Assembly (NCBI RefSeq): GCF_024721175.1
Contig: NZ_CP099399.1
Span: forward strand, 4,258,501-4,322,500
From: Rhizobium sp. Pop5
GTDB lineage: Bacteria; Pseudomonadota; Alphaproteobacteria; Rhizobiales; Rhizobiaceae
DNA: 64,000 nt
Direction: 5' to 3'
Shown here: one piece after another, positions 8,826-19,137 of the stretch
Layout of the letters: each line of letters opens with the position of its first letter
Numbering within the stretch: position 1 is the stretch's first letter
The notes under the pieces: model-generated
Database searches by the model: none
Seen by the model: the letters and a program-made list of their open reading frames with translations, nothing else
What the model was told of the DNA's origin: nothing
Translations under genes and position numbers: made by a program

Positions 8826-9156
8826 CCCAAGCGAACTCCAGAGTGTTTGGAAACGGTTACGGTTTCCGCGCGGCGCCCGGCGAGTCCGTCCGACATGCGG
8901 GGCTCTCTACAGGCGGAACGACCGTATGGTCATCCTGGTCCCGGTATCCGATTTCGTTCTTGTGCGAGGCTTGCGGGGTGTCGGGATAGGCAGCCGCGTT
9001 TCCCCGTCGCGCTGAACACCGCTTCCGCACCGGTCATCCAGCCGTTGCCGAGATCGTTCATGGAGAGCGGTCTATCGGATGACGAAACCGCCTCCGCCCG
9101 CCCTGGCATTCTTCTTGCATTGTTACTAATATTCTAACCCTTGGGGAGAAAGTGCC
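8826..9156. other. Intergenic region between divergent rfbF and DUF982 gene
   Basis: About 330 bases without a convincing gene. It should contain the promoter of the minus-strand sugar operon and, on the other side, that of the DUF982 gene, for which a good ribosome site (GGGGAGAAAG) ends about 5 bases before the ATG. An AT-richer patch (TTGTTACTAATATTCTAAC) precedes it. I see no operator or RNA that I can name. Confidence 0.5.
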
Positions 9157-9453
9157 ATGCAATGGAACACACCGGCGGATTTTGCGCCTCTTGTTTTCTT
9201 TCTCGGCGACCGGCGTCAGCACAAGATCGTCAGGACGCTCCGAGACGCAGCCGAAGTTTTGATGACGGACTGGCCGCTCGAAGATGGAGAGGAATATGTC
9301 ACGGCCGTCAAGGCTTGCGCTGACGCCATTACAGGGCAGGCCGGAATGGACGAGTTGAGGGAATTGCTTCTCAGCGCCGCCAGAGAAGCCGGCATTGCGG
9401 TTCTGTCGGTTATCTCAGACAGCAGGAAGACGACACCACACATGGCTGCGTGA
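9157..9453 (+). CDS. DUF982 domain-containing protein
   Basis: A 98-residue small protein of the DUF982 family, widespread in Rhizobium, Sinorhizobium and relatives, often in many copies, with no known activity. Matching features are the early strand PLVFFLGDRRQ, the VLMTDWPLEDGEEY turn and the AVKACADAITGQ helix. No signal peptide, no cysteine cluster, no membrane segment. It stands alone between the sugar operon and tRNA-Leu. A strong Shine-Dalgarno sequence supports this start. Function unknown. Confidence 0.8.
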   Translation: MQWNTPADFAPLVFFLGDRRQHKIVRTLRDAAEVLMTDWPLEDGEEYVTAVKACADAITGQAGMDELRELLLSAAREAGIAVLSVISDSRKTTPHMAA

Positions 9454-9649
9454 CAAGCCATTGGACCAGACGATCATGCGCCGGCCGATGGTTCGAGGTG
9501 TCCTTGCGATAATTTGGCTTCCGCCATCGGAGGCTTGGAACCAGGCATCCAGGCAAAGCGCGTCGTCCATGGCCTTTGTTACAAAGTGCCAACCGCGCAA
9601 CCTGGTTAAAGACTTAACTCCTTGATCTCGGTAGCGATCAAGAATGGAA

Positions 9650-9736
9650 TGGTGCCCAGAAGAGGACTCGAACCTCCACACCCTTTCGGGTACCAGCACC
9701 TGAAGCTGGCGCGTCTACCAATTCCGCCATCTGGGC
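9650..9736 (-). tRNA. tRNA-Leu (anticodon CAG)
   Basis: Cloverleaf is readable on the minus strand: acceptor stem GCCCAGA pairing with TCTGGGC, followed by an encoded ACCA end; anticodon stem CCAGC/GCTGG around loop TTCAGGT with anticodon CAG; a long variable arm (TACCCGAAAGGGTG region) as expected for class II leucine tRNAs; and T-loop GGTTCGAGTCC. 87 bases including CCA. A small hairpin (CTTGATC/GATCAAG, 9621-9642) lies just 3' of it and may help end transcription, though it lacks a clean T tract. No integrase or duplicated 3' end is visible nearby. Confidence 0.95.
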
Positions 9737-9903
9737 GACGGAGAGCGATGTAAGGGGGCGGCTCCTGACTGTCAACTGGGTTTTTGAAGTTTTCCTGACA
9801 GTTGGTGAAAAAGCAGCCGATCACACGCGGGGAGGGCCGCAGGGCCGGCATAGCGCTTCGCCCAGCACGCCCTATATAAAGGAAATACCGAAAGGAATGC
9901 ATC

Positions 9904-10317
9904 ATGTTCGCTCCCTGCACGCTTCTGCTCGCCGGTCTTCTGGCTGTTTTCGCGCCTGCCGTGGCGGGAGCCGATTCGCTGAAACTGGGCAAGCCGGGGC
10001 TCGGGCCGGTCAATACGGGGTCGACGCTCTGCGATTTTCGCGGCTGCTTCGGTTTCGGGCCCCAGCAATGGCATCGCCCTGCCTATGTCCAGCCGAACTA
10101 TCGGCCGAGTGGCGCGGGGCCGACCTATTATCTGCCGGGTGCCGCGGGGCGCCCCCAGCTGACCTATGATCCGCCGCCGGTGCGCCGTGTGCAGCCGCAG
10201 GATCCGAACAAGCACATCGCCTGGTGCACCAACGAATACCGCTCCTACAACCCGCGGACGGACCACTTTCTCACCTATGAGGGCGTCTACAGGGTCTGCC
10301 GCTCACCCTATCGCTGA
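9904..10317 (+). CDS. BA14K-like secreted protein
   Basis: 137-residue exported protein. A signal peptide is evident (hydrophobic core CTLLLAGLLAVFAPAVAGA, likely cut near residue 23). The mature part is rich in Pro, Gly and Tyr and ends with the BA14K family motif: a Cys, then RSYNPRTDHFLTYEGVYR, then a second Cys four residues from the end region (WCTNEYRSY ... VCRSPY). BA14K proteins are small envelope or lectin-like proteins of Brucella and rhizobia. A TATATAA element sits about 35 bases upstream and a GAAAGGA ribosome site precedes the ATG. Exact function is unknown. Confidence 0.8.
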   Translation: MFAPCTLLLAGLLAVFAPAVAGADSLKLGKPGLGPVNTGSTLCDFRGCFGFGPQQWHRPAYVQPNYRPSGAGPTYYLPGAAGRPQLTYDPPPVRRVQPQDPNKHIAWCTNEYRSYNPRTDHFLTYEGVYRVCRSPYR

Positions 10318-10324
10318 GGTGCGG

Positions 10325-10618
10325 TCAGCTTTCGAGCGAAGCGCGGTCGACGTGGCCGAGATCGCGGCCGGGCTCGACGATGTCGCGGACCCGCTGCTTC
10401 AGCTCCTTCGGCCCGGGAAAGCCGCCGTCGCGCTTGCGCTCCCAGATGAGATCGCCGTCGACCCGGATTTCGAAATTTCCGCCGGTACCGGGGATCAGCG
10501 CCACTTCGCCGAGACTGTCGGAAAAGGTGTGCAGCAGCTCCTGCGCCATCCAGGCGGCGCGCAGCAGCCAGTTGCACTGGGTGCAGTAGAGGATCGAGAC
10601 GCGGGCTTTTTCGGTCAT
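10325..10618 (-). CDS. SelT/SelW/SelH (Rdx) family protein
   Basis: A 97-residue thioredoxin-like protein of the Rdx family, related to selenoprotein W. The redox motif CTQC lies at residues 12-15 (ILYCTQCNWLLRA), with cysteine where eukaryotic members have selenocysteine. The conserved TGGNFEIRVDGDLIWERK and GFPGPKELKQ segments follow, so the call is firm. The role in bacteria is not settled; a thiol redox or methylmercury-type protective function has been proposed for relatives. It converges with the BA14K gene, leaving 7 bases between stops. Confidence 0.88.
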   Translation of the reverse strand: MTEKARVSILYCTQCNWLLRAAWMAQELLHTFSDSLGEVALIPGTGGNFEIRVDGDLIWERKRDGGFPGPKELKQRVRDIVEPGRDLGHVDRASLES

Positions 10619-10745
10619 GGCGTTTTCCTTCCGTTTGAGTTGGTTTAAGCCCTGCCGCATGCCCGCGCAATCACCCGCAGAAGCGTCTTGCGCGCTGCTT
10701 CCCGGCATGGTCTGTTTCCGCCGTCGGCCATATCGGGAAAAGCCT

Positions 10746-11483
10746 ATGCGAGTCGCAGTCGTCGAAAACATGAGGAATACCGGCCTCGGGGTTCTTGCTG
10801 TCGCACTCGATGAGGCGGGAGCGGAGATTGAGTGGTTCCGGGTTTGGCAGGACGGCATCCTGCCCACGGGCATTTCAGATCATGACGCGCTGGTCGTTCT
10901 GGGCGGCGAGCAGAGCGCGCTGGACGACGAAACGCATCCTTATCTGCCCGAACTCGTGCGGCTGACGCGCCGCTTCGGCGATGCCGGCAAGGCCGTGCTT
11001 GGCATCTGCCTCGGCAGCCAGATTCTTGCCCGCGCCTATGGCGCCGACAATCTCTTAGGCGCCGCCCGCGAATTCGGCTGGCACGGGATCGGCGTCACCG
11101 CCGAGGGGCGGGCCGATCCGCTGCTGTCGGCACTGGGCGGCGAGTTCACCATCTTCGAATGGCATGCCGACACGTTTTCCCTGCCTGAGGGCGCAGTGCG
11201 TCTCGCCACGAGCCCCGTTGCCGAGAACCAGGCCTTCCGCATCGACCGCGCCGTCTATGGCACACAGTTCCATTTCGAGGCCAATTCAGCCGTCGTCGAG
11301 CAATGGAAGGCCGAATTCCCTGAGACGATCGAGCGCATCGCGCCCGGCTGGCTGGAGAATCACGCCGAACTGGCGGCGAGATATGCCGGAGCCGCCGATG
11401 CCGCGGGTCTTGCCATTGCCCGCGCCTGGGTCAGCCTCATCGGGCGGCAAGAGGTCCAAATGCTATCGCAGGCCTCTGCGTGA
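10746..11483 (+). CDS. Class I glutamine amidotransferase family protein
   Basis: 245-residue stand-alone glutamine amidotransferase-fold protein of the GMP synthase N-domain-like type. The nucleophile is Cys88 in [11 protein letters not shown], and the His-Glu pair is His176/Glu178 in YGTQFHFEA, so the triad is complete. No synthase domain is attached. Relatives act as gamma-glutamyl hydrolases or as amidotransferase subunits. The ATG chosen matches the conserved MRVAVVEN start; an in-frame longer version overlaps the divergent Rdx gene and is unlikely. An acetyltransferase gene follows 11 bases later. Confidence 0.85.
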   Translation: MRVAVVENMRNTGLGVLAVALDEAGAEIEWFRVWQDGILPTGISDHDALVVLGGEQSALDDETHPYLPELVRLTRRFGDAGKAVLGICLGSQILARAYGADNLLGAAREFGWHGIGVTAEGRADPLLSALGGEFTIFEWHADTFSLPEGAVRLATSPVAENQAFRIDRAVYGTQFHFEANSAVVEQWKAEFPETIERIAPGWLENHAELAARYAGAADAAGLAIARAWVSLIGRQEVQMLSQASA

Positions 11484-11494
11484 GGGGCGATGTC

Positions 11495-12043
11495 ATGCCG
11501 GCAACCGAGCGCGAAAAGATGGCGGCAGGCGAATGGTATTGCTGCCTCGATGACGAGCTCGATCTCTTGCGCCGGCAGGCGCGTTTAGCCGTCCACGCAC
11601 ACAACACGCTGCCGCCGGACGAACGCGGCGCGATCGCGCCTGCCCTGAGGGTGCTCTTTGCCCAGACTGCGCCCGATATCTTCATCGAGGCGCCGTTTCA
11701 CTGCTCCTACGGCATCAATATCACTCTCGGCGAACGCGTCTATTTCAATGCCGGCTGCACCATTCTCGATTCCGGCTCGGTGACTATCGGTGATCGCAGC
11801 ATGTTCGGCCCCGGCGTGCAGATCTATTGCGCCGAACATCACAAGGACCCGGCGCTTCGCAGCACGGGCATCGAGATTGCCCGGCCTGTCGTCATCGGCC
11901 GTGACGTCTGGATCGGCGGCGGCGCGATCATCCTTGGCGGGGTGACGATCGGCGATGGAGCGATCGTCGGCGCCGGCGCGGTCGTGACGAAGGGTGTACC
12001 GGCTGGCGCTACCGTGGTCGGCAATCCAGCCTGCATTAGGTAA
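11495..12043 (+). CDS. Maltose/NodL-type sugar O-acetyltransferase
   Basis: A left-handed beta-helix acetyltransferase of 182 residues from the Maa/NodL/LacA group. The N-terminal signature [18 protein letters not shown] is typical, and hexapeptide repeats ([32 protein letters not shown]) fill the C-terminal half. The catalytic histidine is in CAEHHKDP. It transfers acetyl from acetyl-CoA to a sugar hydroxyl. I start at the ATG preceded by GAGGGGCG; an in-frame GTG overlaps the previous stop. NodL itself acetylates Nod factor, but with no nod genes nearby a general sugar role is safer. Confidence 0.87.
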   Translation: MPATEREKMAAGEWYCCLDDELDLLRRQARLAVHAHNTLPPDERGAIAPALRVLFAQTAPDIFIEAPFHCSYGINITLGERVYFNAGCTILDSGSVTIGDRSMFGPGVQIYCAEHHKDPALRSTGIEIARPVVIGRDVWIGGGAIILGGVTIGDGAIVGAGAVVTKGVPAGATVVGNPACIR

Positions 12044-12088
12044 CGCCCTCCATCGCAATGCGGGACCGGGACGGATATCGTTCGCCGG

Positions 12089-12517
12089 CTATAGGCCGTC
12101 GCCGGCTCGCATATCGTAGCGTTGCCGCGCGGCGATGATGTCCGCCTGGTTCTGCTCGGTCCACTGCACCAGCGAACGGATCGTCTCGTGCAGCGTGCAG
12201 CCAAGCGGGGTCAACGCATAATCGACCTTCGGCGGCACGACGGGATAGACAGTGCGCTCGATGATGCCGTCGCGCTCCAGGTGCCTAAGCGTCGTCGTCA
12301 GCATGCGCTGGCTGATGCCGTCGATATTCCTCTTCAATTCGGTGAAGCGAAGCGTGCGCTTTTCGAGCAGCGCAATGACGAGCAGCGACCATTTGTCGGC
12401 GATCCGGTCGAGGATCTGCCGAACCTCGCACTCCTCGCGCGCATCCCATTGCAGGACATCATAGTCCCTGTCGGTGCTGCAAATGTCACTCGGTGAGTTT
12501 GAAGTGCCTTCTTCCAT
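12089..12517 (-). CDS. HxlR family transcriptional regulator
   Basis: 142-residue winged-helix repressor or activator of the HxlR/YodB type. The diagnostic stretch runs IADKWSLLVIALLEKRTLRFTELKR, then [26 protein letters not shown]. Single cysteines near residues 13 and 30 could act as redox sensors as in YodB, but this is not shown. It is divergent from the MFS efflux gene, with about 114 bases between starts, so it probably controls that gene and itself. No clear palindrome stands out in the shared region. Confidence 0.9.
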   Translation of the reverse strand: MEEGTSNSPSDICSTDRDYDVLQWDAREECEVRQILDRIADKWSLLVIALLEKRTLRFTELKRNIDGISQRMLTTTLRHLERDGIIERTVYPVVPPKVDYALTPLGCTLHETIRSLVQWTEQNQADIIAARQRYDMRAGDGL

Positions 12518-12631
12518 GGCGTCGGATCATGTCCTAACTAAGCCTTGGTTACAAGAAGGAACTGAGGAATAAAAAGTAACTTTGCGCCTCGGCCCCGCTG
12601 TTTCCGCGCGTCAACCGAAGGAACGGATCCC

Positions 12632-14066
12632 ATGTCCACCCCATCTTCCCCAACCAAAGCAACTGAAGGCCGCATGAGCGCCCGCGCAGCCGGGGCGCTG
12701 ATCGTGCTCTGCGGCGCGATCTTCCTTGAAGGCATTGATGTCGCAATGCTCAACATCGCACTGCCGGCGATCCGCGTCGACGTCGGCCTGTCGACGACGA
12801 CGCTGAGCGCGGTCGTCAGCGCCTATGTGTTGGGTTATGCCGGCTTCATGCTGCTCGGCGGCCGCGCCGCCGATATCTTCGGCAAGAAACGCGTCTTCCT
12901 GACGGCACTTGCCGTCTTCCTCGCTTTTTCCGGCCTTGGCGGCTTTGCGAGCGAGGGCTGGATGCTTTCTTCTCGCCCGCTTCGTCACCGGTGCCGCTTC
13001 CGCCTTCATGACGCCGGCCGGGCTGGCGCTCATCACCGCCAATTTCCCTGAGGGGCCGCAACGCAACCGGGCGGTGATGATCTATGCGTCGACGGCCTCG
13101 GCTGGCTTCTCTCTCGGCCTCGTCGCCGGCGGCCTGCTTGCCGCCATCGACTGGCGCTGGGTGTTCTTCGCGCCGATGGTGCTGGCTGCGATCCTCCTTG
13201 CCATCGGCCCGCGGCTCATCACAGACAGGAATGCGGGAACTGACCGCGGAAAATTCGATATTCCAGGCGCAATCGCGCTGACCGGCGCCATGCTGCTCGC
13301 CGCCTACGGCGTCATTCGGCTCGAACATCCGGGCGAGAGCACGGAATGGACGATCGCCGTCTTTGCGGCAAGCGCGCTGCTCTGGCTTGCCTTCATCCTG
13401 ATCGAGCGGGCCTCGTCCGCCCCGCTGGTACGCCTCGGCATCCTACGTTCAGGCTCGCTGATCCGCGCCAATCTTGGCGCCTTGCTGTTTGCCGGCTCGT
13501 TTTTCGGCTTCCAGTTCATCGCTTCGCTTTATCTGCAGGAATTGCTTGGCTGGACGCCGATGCAGACGAGCTTGGCGCTGATGGCAATCGGTATCGATGC
13601 CGTGGTCGCGCCAATCCTGACCCCGCGGCTCGTCGACCGTTTCGGCAATGTCCGCGTCATCCTCGCAGGCTTTCTGCTCGCGCTCGGCTGCTATGGGCTG
13701 TTCTCGCGCATGGGCTTCGACTGGACCTATGCCGCGATGTTCCCGTCGATGCTGCTGCTCGGCCTTGCTTTCGCGCTCGGCTACGGCCCGCTGACCATCG
13801 TTGCGACCGATGGTATCGCCGAGGATGAGCACGGGCTTGCCAGCGGCTTGGTCAACACGGCGATCCAGTTCGGAGCGGCACTTGGCCTTTCCGGCGTCAG
13901 CGCCATCGCCGCCTATATGCTGGGTGATGCGGTCTCTCCTGAAGCTCGGCTGGAATCCCTGCGCGTGGCTCTTCTGGTGCCGCTCGCCGCCGCTGCGCTT
14001 GGCGCGCTCGTCATGGCGACGGGCTTGCGCGGCCGTGACGGCTCCCACCGCCAGGCCGTAGCCTGA
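12632..14066 (+). pseudogene. MFS drug efflux transporter (DHA2/EmrB type), single-base frameshift
   Basis: Encodes a major facilitator of about 478 residues if one extra base is removed. The N-terminal part (12632 to about 12966) has motif A-like GGRAADIFGKKR after helix 2; the rest reads in another frame from LARFVTGAASAFMTPAGLALI onwards to 14066. The break is an extra T in the run at 12966-12968, which changes the expected Leu-Leu codons. Length and helix number fit the 14-segment EmrB/QacA exporters. It is divergent from the HxlR regulator, its probable controller. Either a recent mutation or a sequencing indel; the pheT case in this window favours the latter. Confidence 0.82.
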
Positions 14067-14159
14067 CGGAACCTGGCAAGGCCATCTCACTCATGGCCTT
14101 GCCATCTCGACAGCGGCGAAAGCTCCGCTAGATGAGAAGGCGAAACGGGGAGGAAAATC

Positions 14160-14612
14160 ATGAGCAAGAGAACACTACCCATGGAAGGCGGCTGCCGCTG
14201 CGGCCGGGTGCGATTGAAGATCAGCGCCCCGCCGCTGCTGACCATGGCCTGCCATTGCACGGGCTGCCAGAGGATGACCGCGAGCGCCTATTCGCTGAGC
14301 GCCGCCATCCCCAGCGAAGGTTTCGAAGTTACCAAAGGCGAGCCCGTCATCGGCGGCCTGCATGGCGTCACCAAACATTACTTTTGCCCGCATTGCATGA
14401 GCTGGATGTTCACTCGGCCGGAAGGCATGGACTGGTTCGTCAACCTGCGCGTCACCATGCTTGACGACCCGAGCTGGTTTACACCTTTCATCGAGACATG
14501 GACGAGCGAGAAACTGGCATTCGCCGAGACGGGTGCGGTGCACAGCTATCAGGCGCTGCCCGCGATGGACGCCTATGAGGTGCTGGTGAAGGAGTATATG
14601 ACGCAGAGTTGA
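14160..14612 (+). CDS. GFA family zinc protein
   Basis: A 150-residue protein of the GFA/CENP-V family, related to glutathione-dependent formaldehyde-activating enzyme. Zinc cysteines are in place: Cys12 and Cys14 (GGCRCG), Cys31, Cys33 and Cys36 (CHCTGC), and Cys76/Cys79 (CPHC). These proteins bind two zinc ions and are thought to act on glutathione adducts, though most members are uncharacterised. It is single-gene, follows the MFS transporter by about 90 bases, and converges on ccdB with 2 bases between. A second, divergent member lies at 54746-55255. Confidence 0.87.
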   Translation: MSKRTLPMEGGCRCGRVRLKISAPPLLTMACHCTGCQRMTASAYSLSAAIPSEGFEVTKGEPVIGGLHGVTKHYFCPHCMSWMFTRPEGMDWFVNLRVTMLDDPSWFTPFIETWTSEKLAFAETGAVHSYQALPAMDAYEVLVKEYMTQS

Positions 14613-14614
14613 TA

Positions 14615-14914
14615 TCAGAAGCCTTGGAAGAGAAAGTCCATGGCGCCGATGACGGCATCGCTTTTGCCCGATAGATCTGCGACGGCTTCTCCGACTTCCG
14701 CGGTCGGAATCGTTGCCATGCGCTGAGTGGCCATGACATAGATTTCACCTTCTATGGGAAAGTGCGGGTTTAGTCGCGAGATCGACCAGCTCAGTTCCTG
14801 GAACGGATACAACGGAACCATGATTCGCGTAGGCAGATCGTCAAGCAGTTTGGCTTGAAGATCGATGGCCAGGACATCTCCGCTCTTAAGGCGATAGACG
14901 TGAAAGCGCGCCAT
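14615..14914 (-). CDS. ccdB: CcdB family toxin
   Basis: 99-residue toxin of the CcdB family; the plasmid F member poisons DNA gyrase. Matching features: ARFHVYRL at the N-terminus, the DLQAKLLDDLPTRIMVPL core at residues 18-35, and a C-terminal end with GAMDFLFQGF, the position where CcdB needs its last Trp-Gly-Ile for gyrase action. Here the final residues are Gln-Gly-Phe, so gyrase poisoning cannot be assumed. The gene overlaps the antitoxin gene by one base (TAATG), the usual coupling. Chromosomal, next to lepA. Confidence 0.88.
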   Translation of the reverse strand: MARFHVYRLKSGDVLAIDLQAKLLDDLPTRIMVPLYPFQELSWSISRLNPHFPIEGEIYVMATQRMATIPTAEVGEAVADLSGKSDAVIGAMDFLFQGF

Positions 14915-15144
14915 TAAAACTGACGGTACTTGGCAAACGGCAGGCCGTGTTTTTCAACATATTCATTTTCCAGCCGGATAGCCTCGGCATTCTCAATCCG
15001 CCATAGCCGCTCGCGCTCCGCCTTTATCGCCTTGGCGATGCCATCCTCCGCCGCCCGCGATATGTTGATCTTGAGTTCACGCGCCTGGGAGACGAGACCT
15101 TCGTCCAGAGAAAGGTTCGCTGCTTTCCTTGCCTGTTGAGCCAT
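14914..15144 (-). CDS. ccdA: CcdA family antitoxin
   Basis: 76-residue antitoxin. The N-terminus should form the ribbon-helix-helix DNA-binding domain (KAANLSLDEGLVSQARELKINISRA at residues 7-31) and the acidic, helical C-terminus (RLENEYVEKHGLPFAKYRQF) should wrap CcdB. The ending HGLPFAKYR is typical of chromosomal CcdA. It precedes ccdB with a one-base overlap. A perfect inverted repeat 16 bases upstream is a natural operator for autoregulation by the CcdA-CcdB complex. Confidence 0.9.
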   Translation of the reverse strand: MAQQARKAANLSLDEGLVSQARELKINISRAAEDGIAKAIKAERERLWRIENAEAIRLENEYVEKHGLPFAKYRQF

Positions 15145-15159
15145 AGCGGTCTCCTTGAT

Positions 15160-15186
15160 CTCATGCGCAGATCATATGCGCATGAG
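15160..15186. promoter_or_regulatory. Inverted-repeat operator upstream of ccdAB
   Basis: Two perfect 10-base arms, CTCATGCGCA and TGCGCATGAG, separated by 7 bases (GATCATA). The site lies between the ccdA start and the lepA stop, and overlaps the ribosome-site side of the ccdAB leader. No T tract follows, so it is not a lepA terminator. Ribbon-helix-helix antitoxins bind such repeats; assignment to CcdA is inference from position. Confidence 0.65.
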
Positions 15187-15202
15187 ATGTCATTGAGAAG
15201 CG

Positions 15203-17035
<1,833 letters not shown>

Positions 17036-17112
17036 ATAGCAGCGCCGCCCCCCGCCGCAAAGCGGTAATTATCCCGGAATTTACGCTATTTTGCGGGTCT
17101 GATGCAGGCGCG

Positions 17113-17811
17113 TCAGACCGGCCACGCCTCCAGCCGCCAGGCCGAATCCCAGAACATCCATTCATATTGAGAGGCGCGCACGAAAACGTCCATCATCTGA
17201 GCGCGTTCCGTCTCCGATGCAGCGCGGGCGGCGATATCGGTCAGCGCGATCACCTCGCGGGCGCCGGCGGCAAATTGCGGATCGCCATAGGTGTTGATCC
17301 AGGCTTGGAACACATTGCCCTCGATTGGCGGCCTGCTCTTGATACCTTCGCCGACATGCCAGTAGATCCAGAAGCAGGGCAGGATGGCGGATAGCGCAAC
17401 GGCATAAGAGCTGTGATAGGCCGTCGCCAGAAGGAAATTCGTGTAGGCGAAGCAGGAAGGCGAGGGTTCGGCCGCAGTCACATCGGCGCTCGAAATGCCG
17501 AACTGCGTGAGGAAGCCGGCATGCAGTCCCTGCTCGACGATGATGGCCTTCTGCGCCGAACCGAGGAAGCGCAGCACCTGCGCGTTGTCGGGAGCCTTGG
17601 CCGCAACGATGGCGAGGCATCGGGCATAATGCTTGAGGTAGATCGCATCCTGCAGGATATAGTGGCGGAAGATCTCCGGCGGCAGCGTGCCGTCCGAGAG
17701 GCGGGTCAGAAGCGGCAACGCCTGGATCTCGACCATAACGGGCGCGATCCTGTGCCAGGCGGAGGTCGTGAAGCTTCCCGCCAGTTCCGTGTTCTCAGTG
17801 CCGCCGTCCAT
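17113..17811 (-). CDS. tenA: TenA family thiaminase II-like protein
   Basis: A 232-residue helical protein of the TenA family, which hydrolyses aminopyrimidine breakdown products of thiamine for salvage. Seen: the N-terminal SAWHRIAPVMVEIQALPLLTRL region, LQDAIYLKHYARCLAI, a cysteine in PSPSCFAYTNFLL near the expected nucleophile, the YWHVGEGIKS segment, and C-terminal FVRASQYEWMFWDSAW with the conserved Glu. I start at the ATG preceded by GGAGAAATCG; upstream ATGs lack a ribosome site. No thiamine riboswitch is visible in the short leader. Divergent from an XRE-cupin regulator. Confidence 0.87.
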   Translation of the reverse strand: MDGGTENTELAGSFTTSAWHRIAPVMVEIQALPLLTRLSDGTLPPEIFRHYILQDAIYLKHYARCLAIVAAKAPDNAQVLRFLGSAQKAIIVEQGLHAGFLTQFGISSADVTAAEPSPSCFAYTNFLLATAYHSSYAVALSAILPCFWIYWHVGEGIKSRPPIEGNVFQAWINTYGDPQFAAGAREVIALTDIAARAASETERAQMMDVFVRASQYEWMFWDSAWRLEAWPV

Positions 17812-17948
17812 CGATTTCTCCATCCTTTGCGCTGTCATATATCGACGCTGTTGCGGTGAAAGCAAGGCGGTCCACCACTGCACGAAGAAGACTTGATTCC
17901 ATCATCAGATCTTGTATTTCTCATATAATAGAATCGCGGATCATCAAG

Positions 17949-18518
17949 ATGGAACAGGAACTCGAACAGGCGATCGGCATTCGCATCCGCACCCTGCGGC
18001 TGGAAAAGGGCCAGACGCTGGATGAGCTTGCCGCCGCTTCCGGCGTGAGCAGGGCGATGATCTCGCGCATCGAGCGGGCGGAAGCGAGCCCGACTGCCTC
18101 GCTGCTGGCAAGGGTCTGCGCTGCGCTCGGCCTGTCGCTTTCGGCCTTTTTCGCGGAAGAGGGGGAGCAGGCATCGCCGCTCGCCCGCCGCCACCAGCAG
18201 CAGGTTTGGCGCGACCCCGAAACCGGATATCTCAGACGCGCCGTCTCGCCACCGGGCACGGCATCGGATGTCGACATCGTCGATGTCGAATTCCCTGCCG
18301 GCGCGCGGGTCAGTTTCCCGCCACATGCGGCAAGCCGTGGCATGACGCAGCACGTCTGGCTTTTTGACGGCGAGCTGGAAATGACTGTTGGCGAAATCGT
18401 TCACTGCCTCAGGCCCGGCGACTGCCTCTTCATGCCGGTCGGCGACGGCCACGTCTTTCATAATCCGGGCCAAGCGCCGGCACGCTATTGCGTCGTGCTC
18501 AATCGCGCCGGCCGCTAA
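17949..18518 (+). CDS. XRE family regulator with cupin sensor domain
   Basis: 189-residue repressor-type protein. The N-terminal helix-turn-helix spans about residues 12-66 (LRLEKGQTLDELAAASGVSRAMISRIERAE), and the C-terminal half is a small cupin barrel (PPHAASRGMTQHVWLFDGELEM, then LRPGDCLFMPVGDGHVFHN) that would bind a small ligand. A TATAAT box at 17922-17927 lies 21 bases upstream of the ATG. It may regulate tenA, which is divergent, or the GNAT gene 28 bases downstream in the same direction; relatives of this architecture often pair with a GNAT gene. Confidence 0.9.
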   Translation: MEQELEQAIGIRIRTLRLEKGQTLDELAAASGVSRAMISRIERAEASPTASLLARVCAALGLSLSAFFAEEGEQASPLARRHQQQVWRDPETGYLRRAVSPPGTASDVDIVDVEFPAGARVSFPPHAASRGMTQHVWLFDGELEMTVGEIVHCLRPGDCLFMPVGDGHVFHNPGQAPARYCVVLNRAGR

Positions 18519-18546
18519 TTCACACGTTGTTTTCCAGGAGACCATC

Positions 18547-19062
18547 ATGTCGATCCGCCTTCTCTCCGCCGAAGAGGCCCACGCCGCCATTCCCGACCTT
18601 TGCGAGGTGCTTGCCGATTGCGTGAATGGCGGCGCTTCGGTCGGCTTCATGCAGCCGTACGCACCTGCGGATGCGGAATCTTATTGGCGTGGTGTCGCCG
18701 AAGCTGTGGCGGACGGCGCTACCTTGCTCCTCGTCGCCGAAATGGAGGATAGAATTGTCGGCACCGTACAGGTGGGCGCAGCCCAGATGCCGAACCAGCC
18801 GCATCGCGGCGATCTGAAGAAGCTGCTCGTTCACCGCTCGGCTCGTGGTCACGGTCTGGCGCGTCTGCTGATGGCGATGGCCGAAAAGGAGGCTGCCCGT
18901 CGCGGCAAGACGATCCTCGTTCTCGACACGGCAACCGGCAGCGAGGCCGAAGCGATCTATCCGCGCCTCGGCTGGGAGCGCGTCGGCGTCATCCCCGATT
19001 ATGCTCTGTGGCCGGAAGGCGGGCTTTGCGCGACGACGTTTTTCTACAAGCGGGTCGCCTGA
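18547..19062 (+). CDS. GNAT family N-acetyltransferase
   Basis: 171-residue acetyltransferase. The acetyl-CoA loop is SARGHGLARLLM after KKLLVHR (residues 98-115), and the C-terminal strand AIYPRLGWERVGVIPDYALWPEGG is characteristic of a subgroup that often sits beside XRE-cupin regulators. Start chosen at the ATG after a TTCCAGGAG ribosome site. Co-directional with the regulator, so probably one transcript. Substrate unknown; a small amine or toxic amino acid analogue would fit the context. Confidence 0.88.
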   Translation: MSIRLLSAEEAHAAIPDLCEVLADCVNGGASVGFMQPYAPADAESYWRGVAEAVADGATLLLVAEMEDRIVGTVQVGAAQMPNQPHRGDLKKLLVHRSARGHGLARLLMAMAEKEAARRGKTILVLDTATGSEAEAIYPRLGWERVGVIPDYALWPEGGLCATTFFYKRVA

Positions 19063-19137
19063 TTGCTCTCGACCGCATTGCTTTCTTGTCGGCGCTGCGT
19101 CGTGTAAATCTCGGGTTCAACAGAGGCAGGATCTGAA

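Noticed and set aside
9600..9740. tRNA-Leu as an integration site
   Set aside because: No integrase, no repeated tRNA 3' end, and flanks look like ordinary chromosome.
17812..17948. Thiamine pyrophosphate riboswitch before tenA
   Set aside because: The gap is too short and lacks the conserved THI-box helices.
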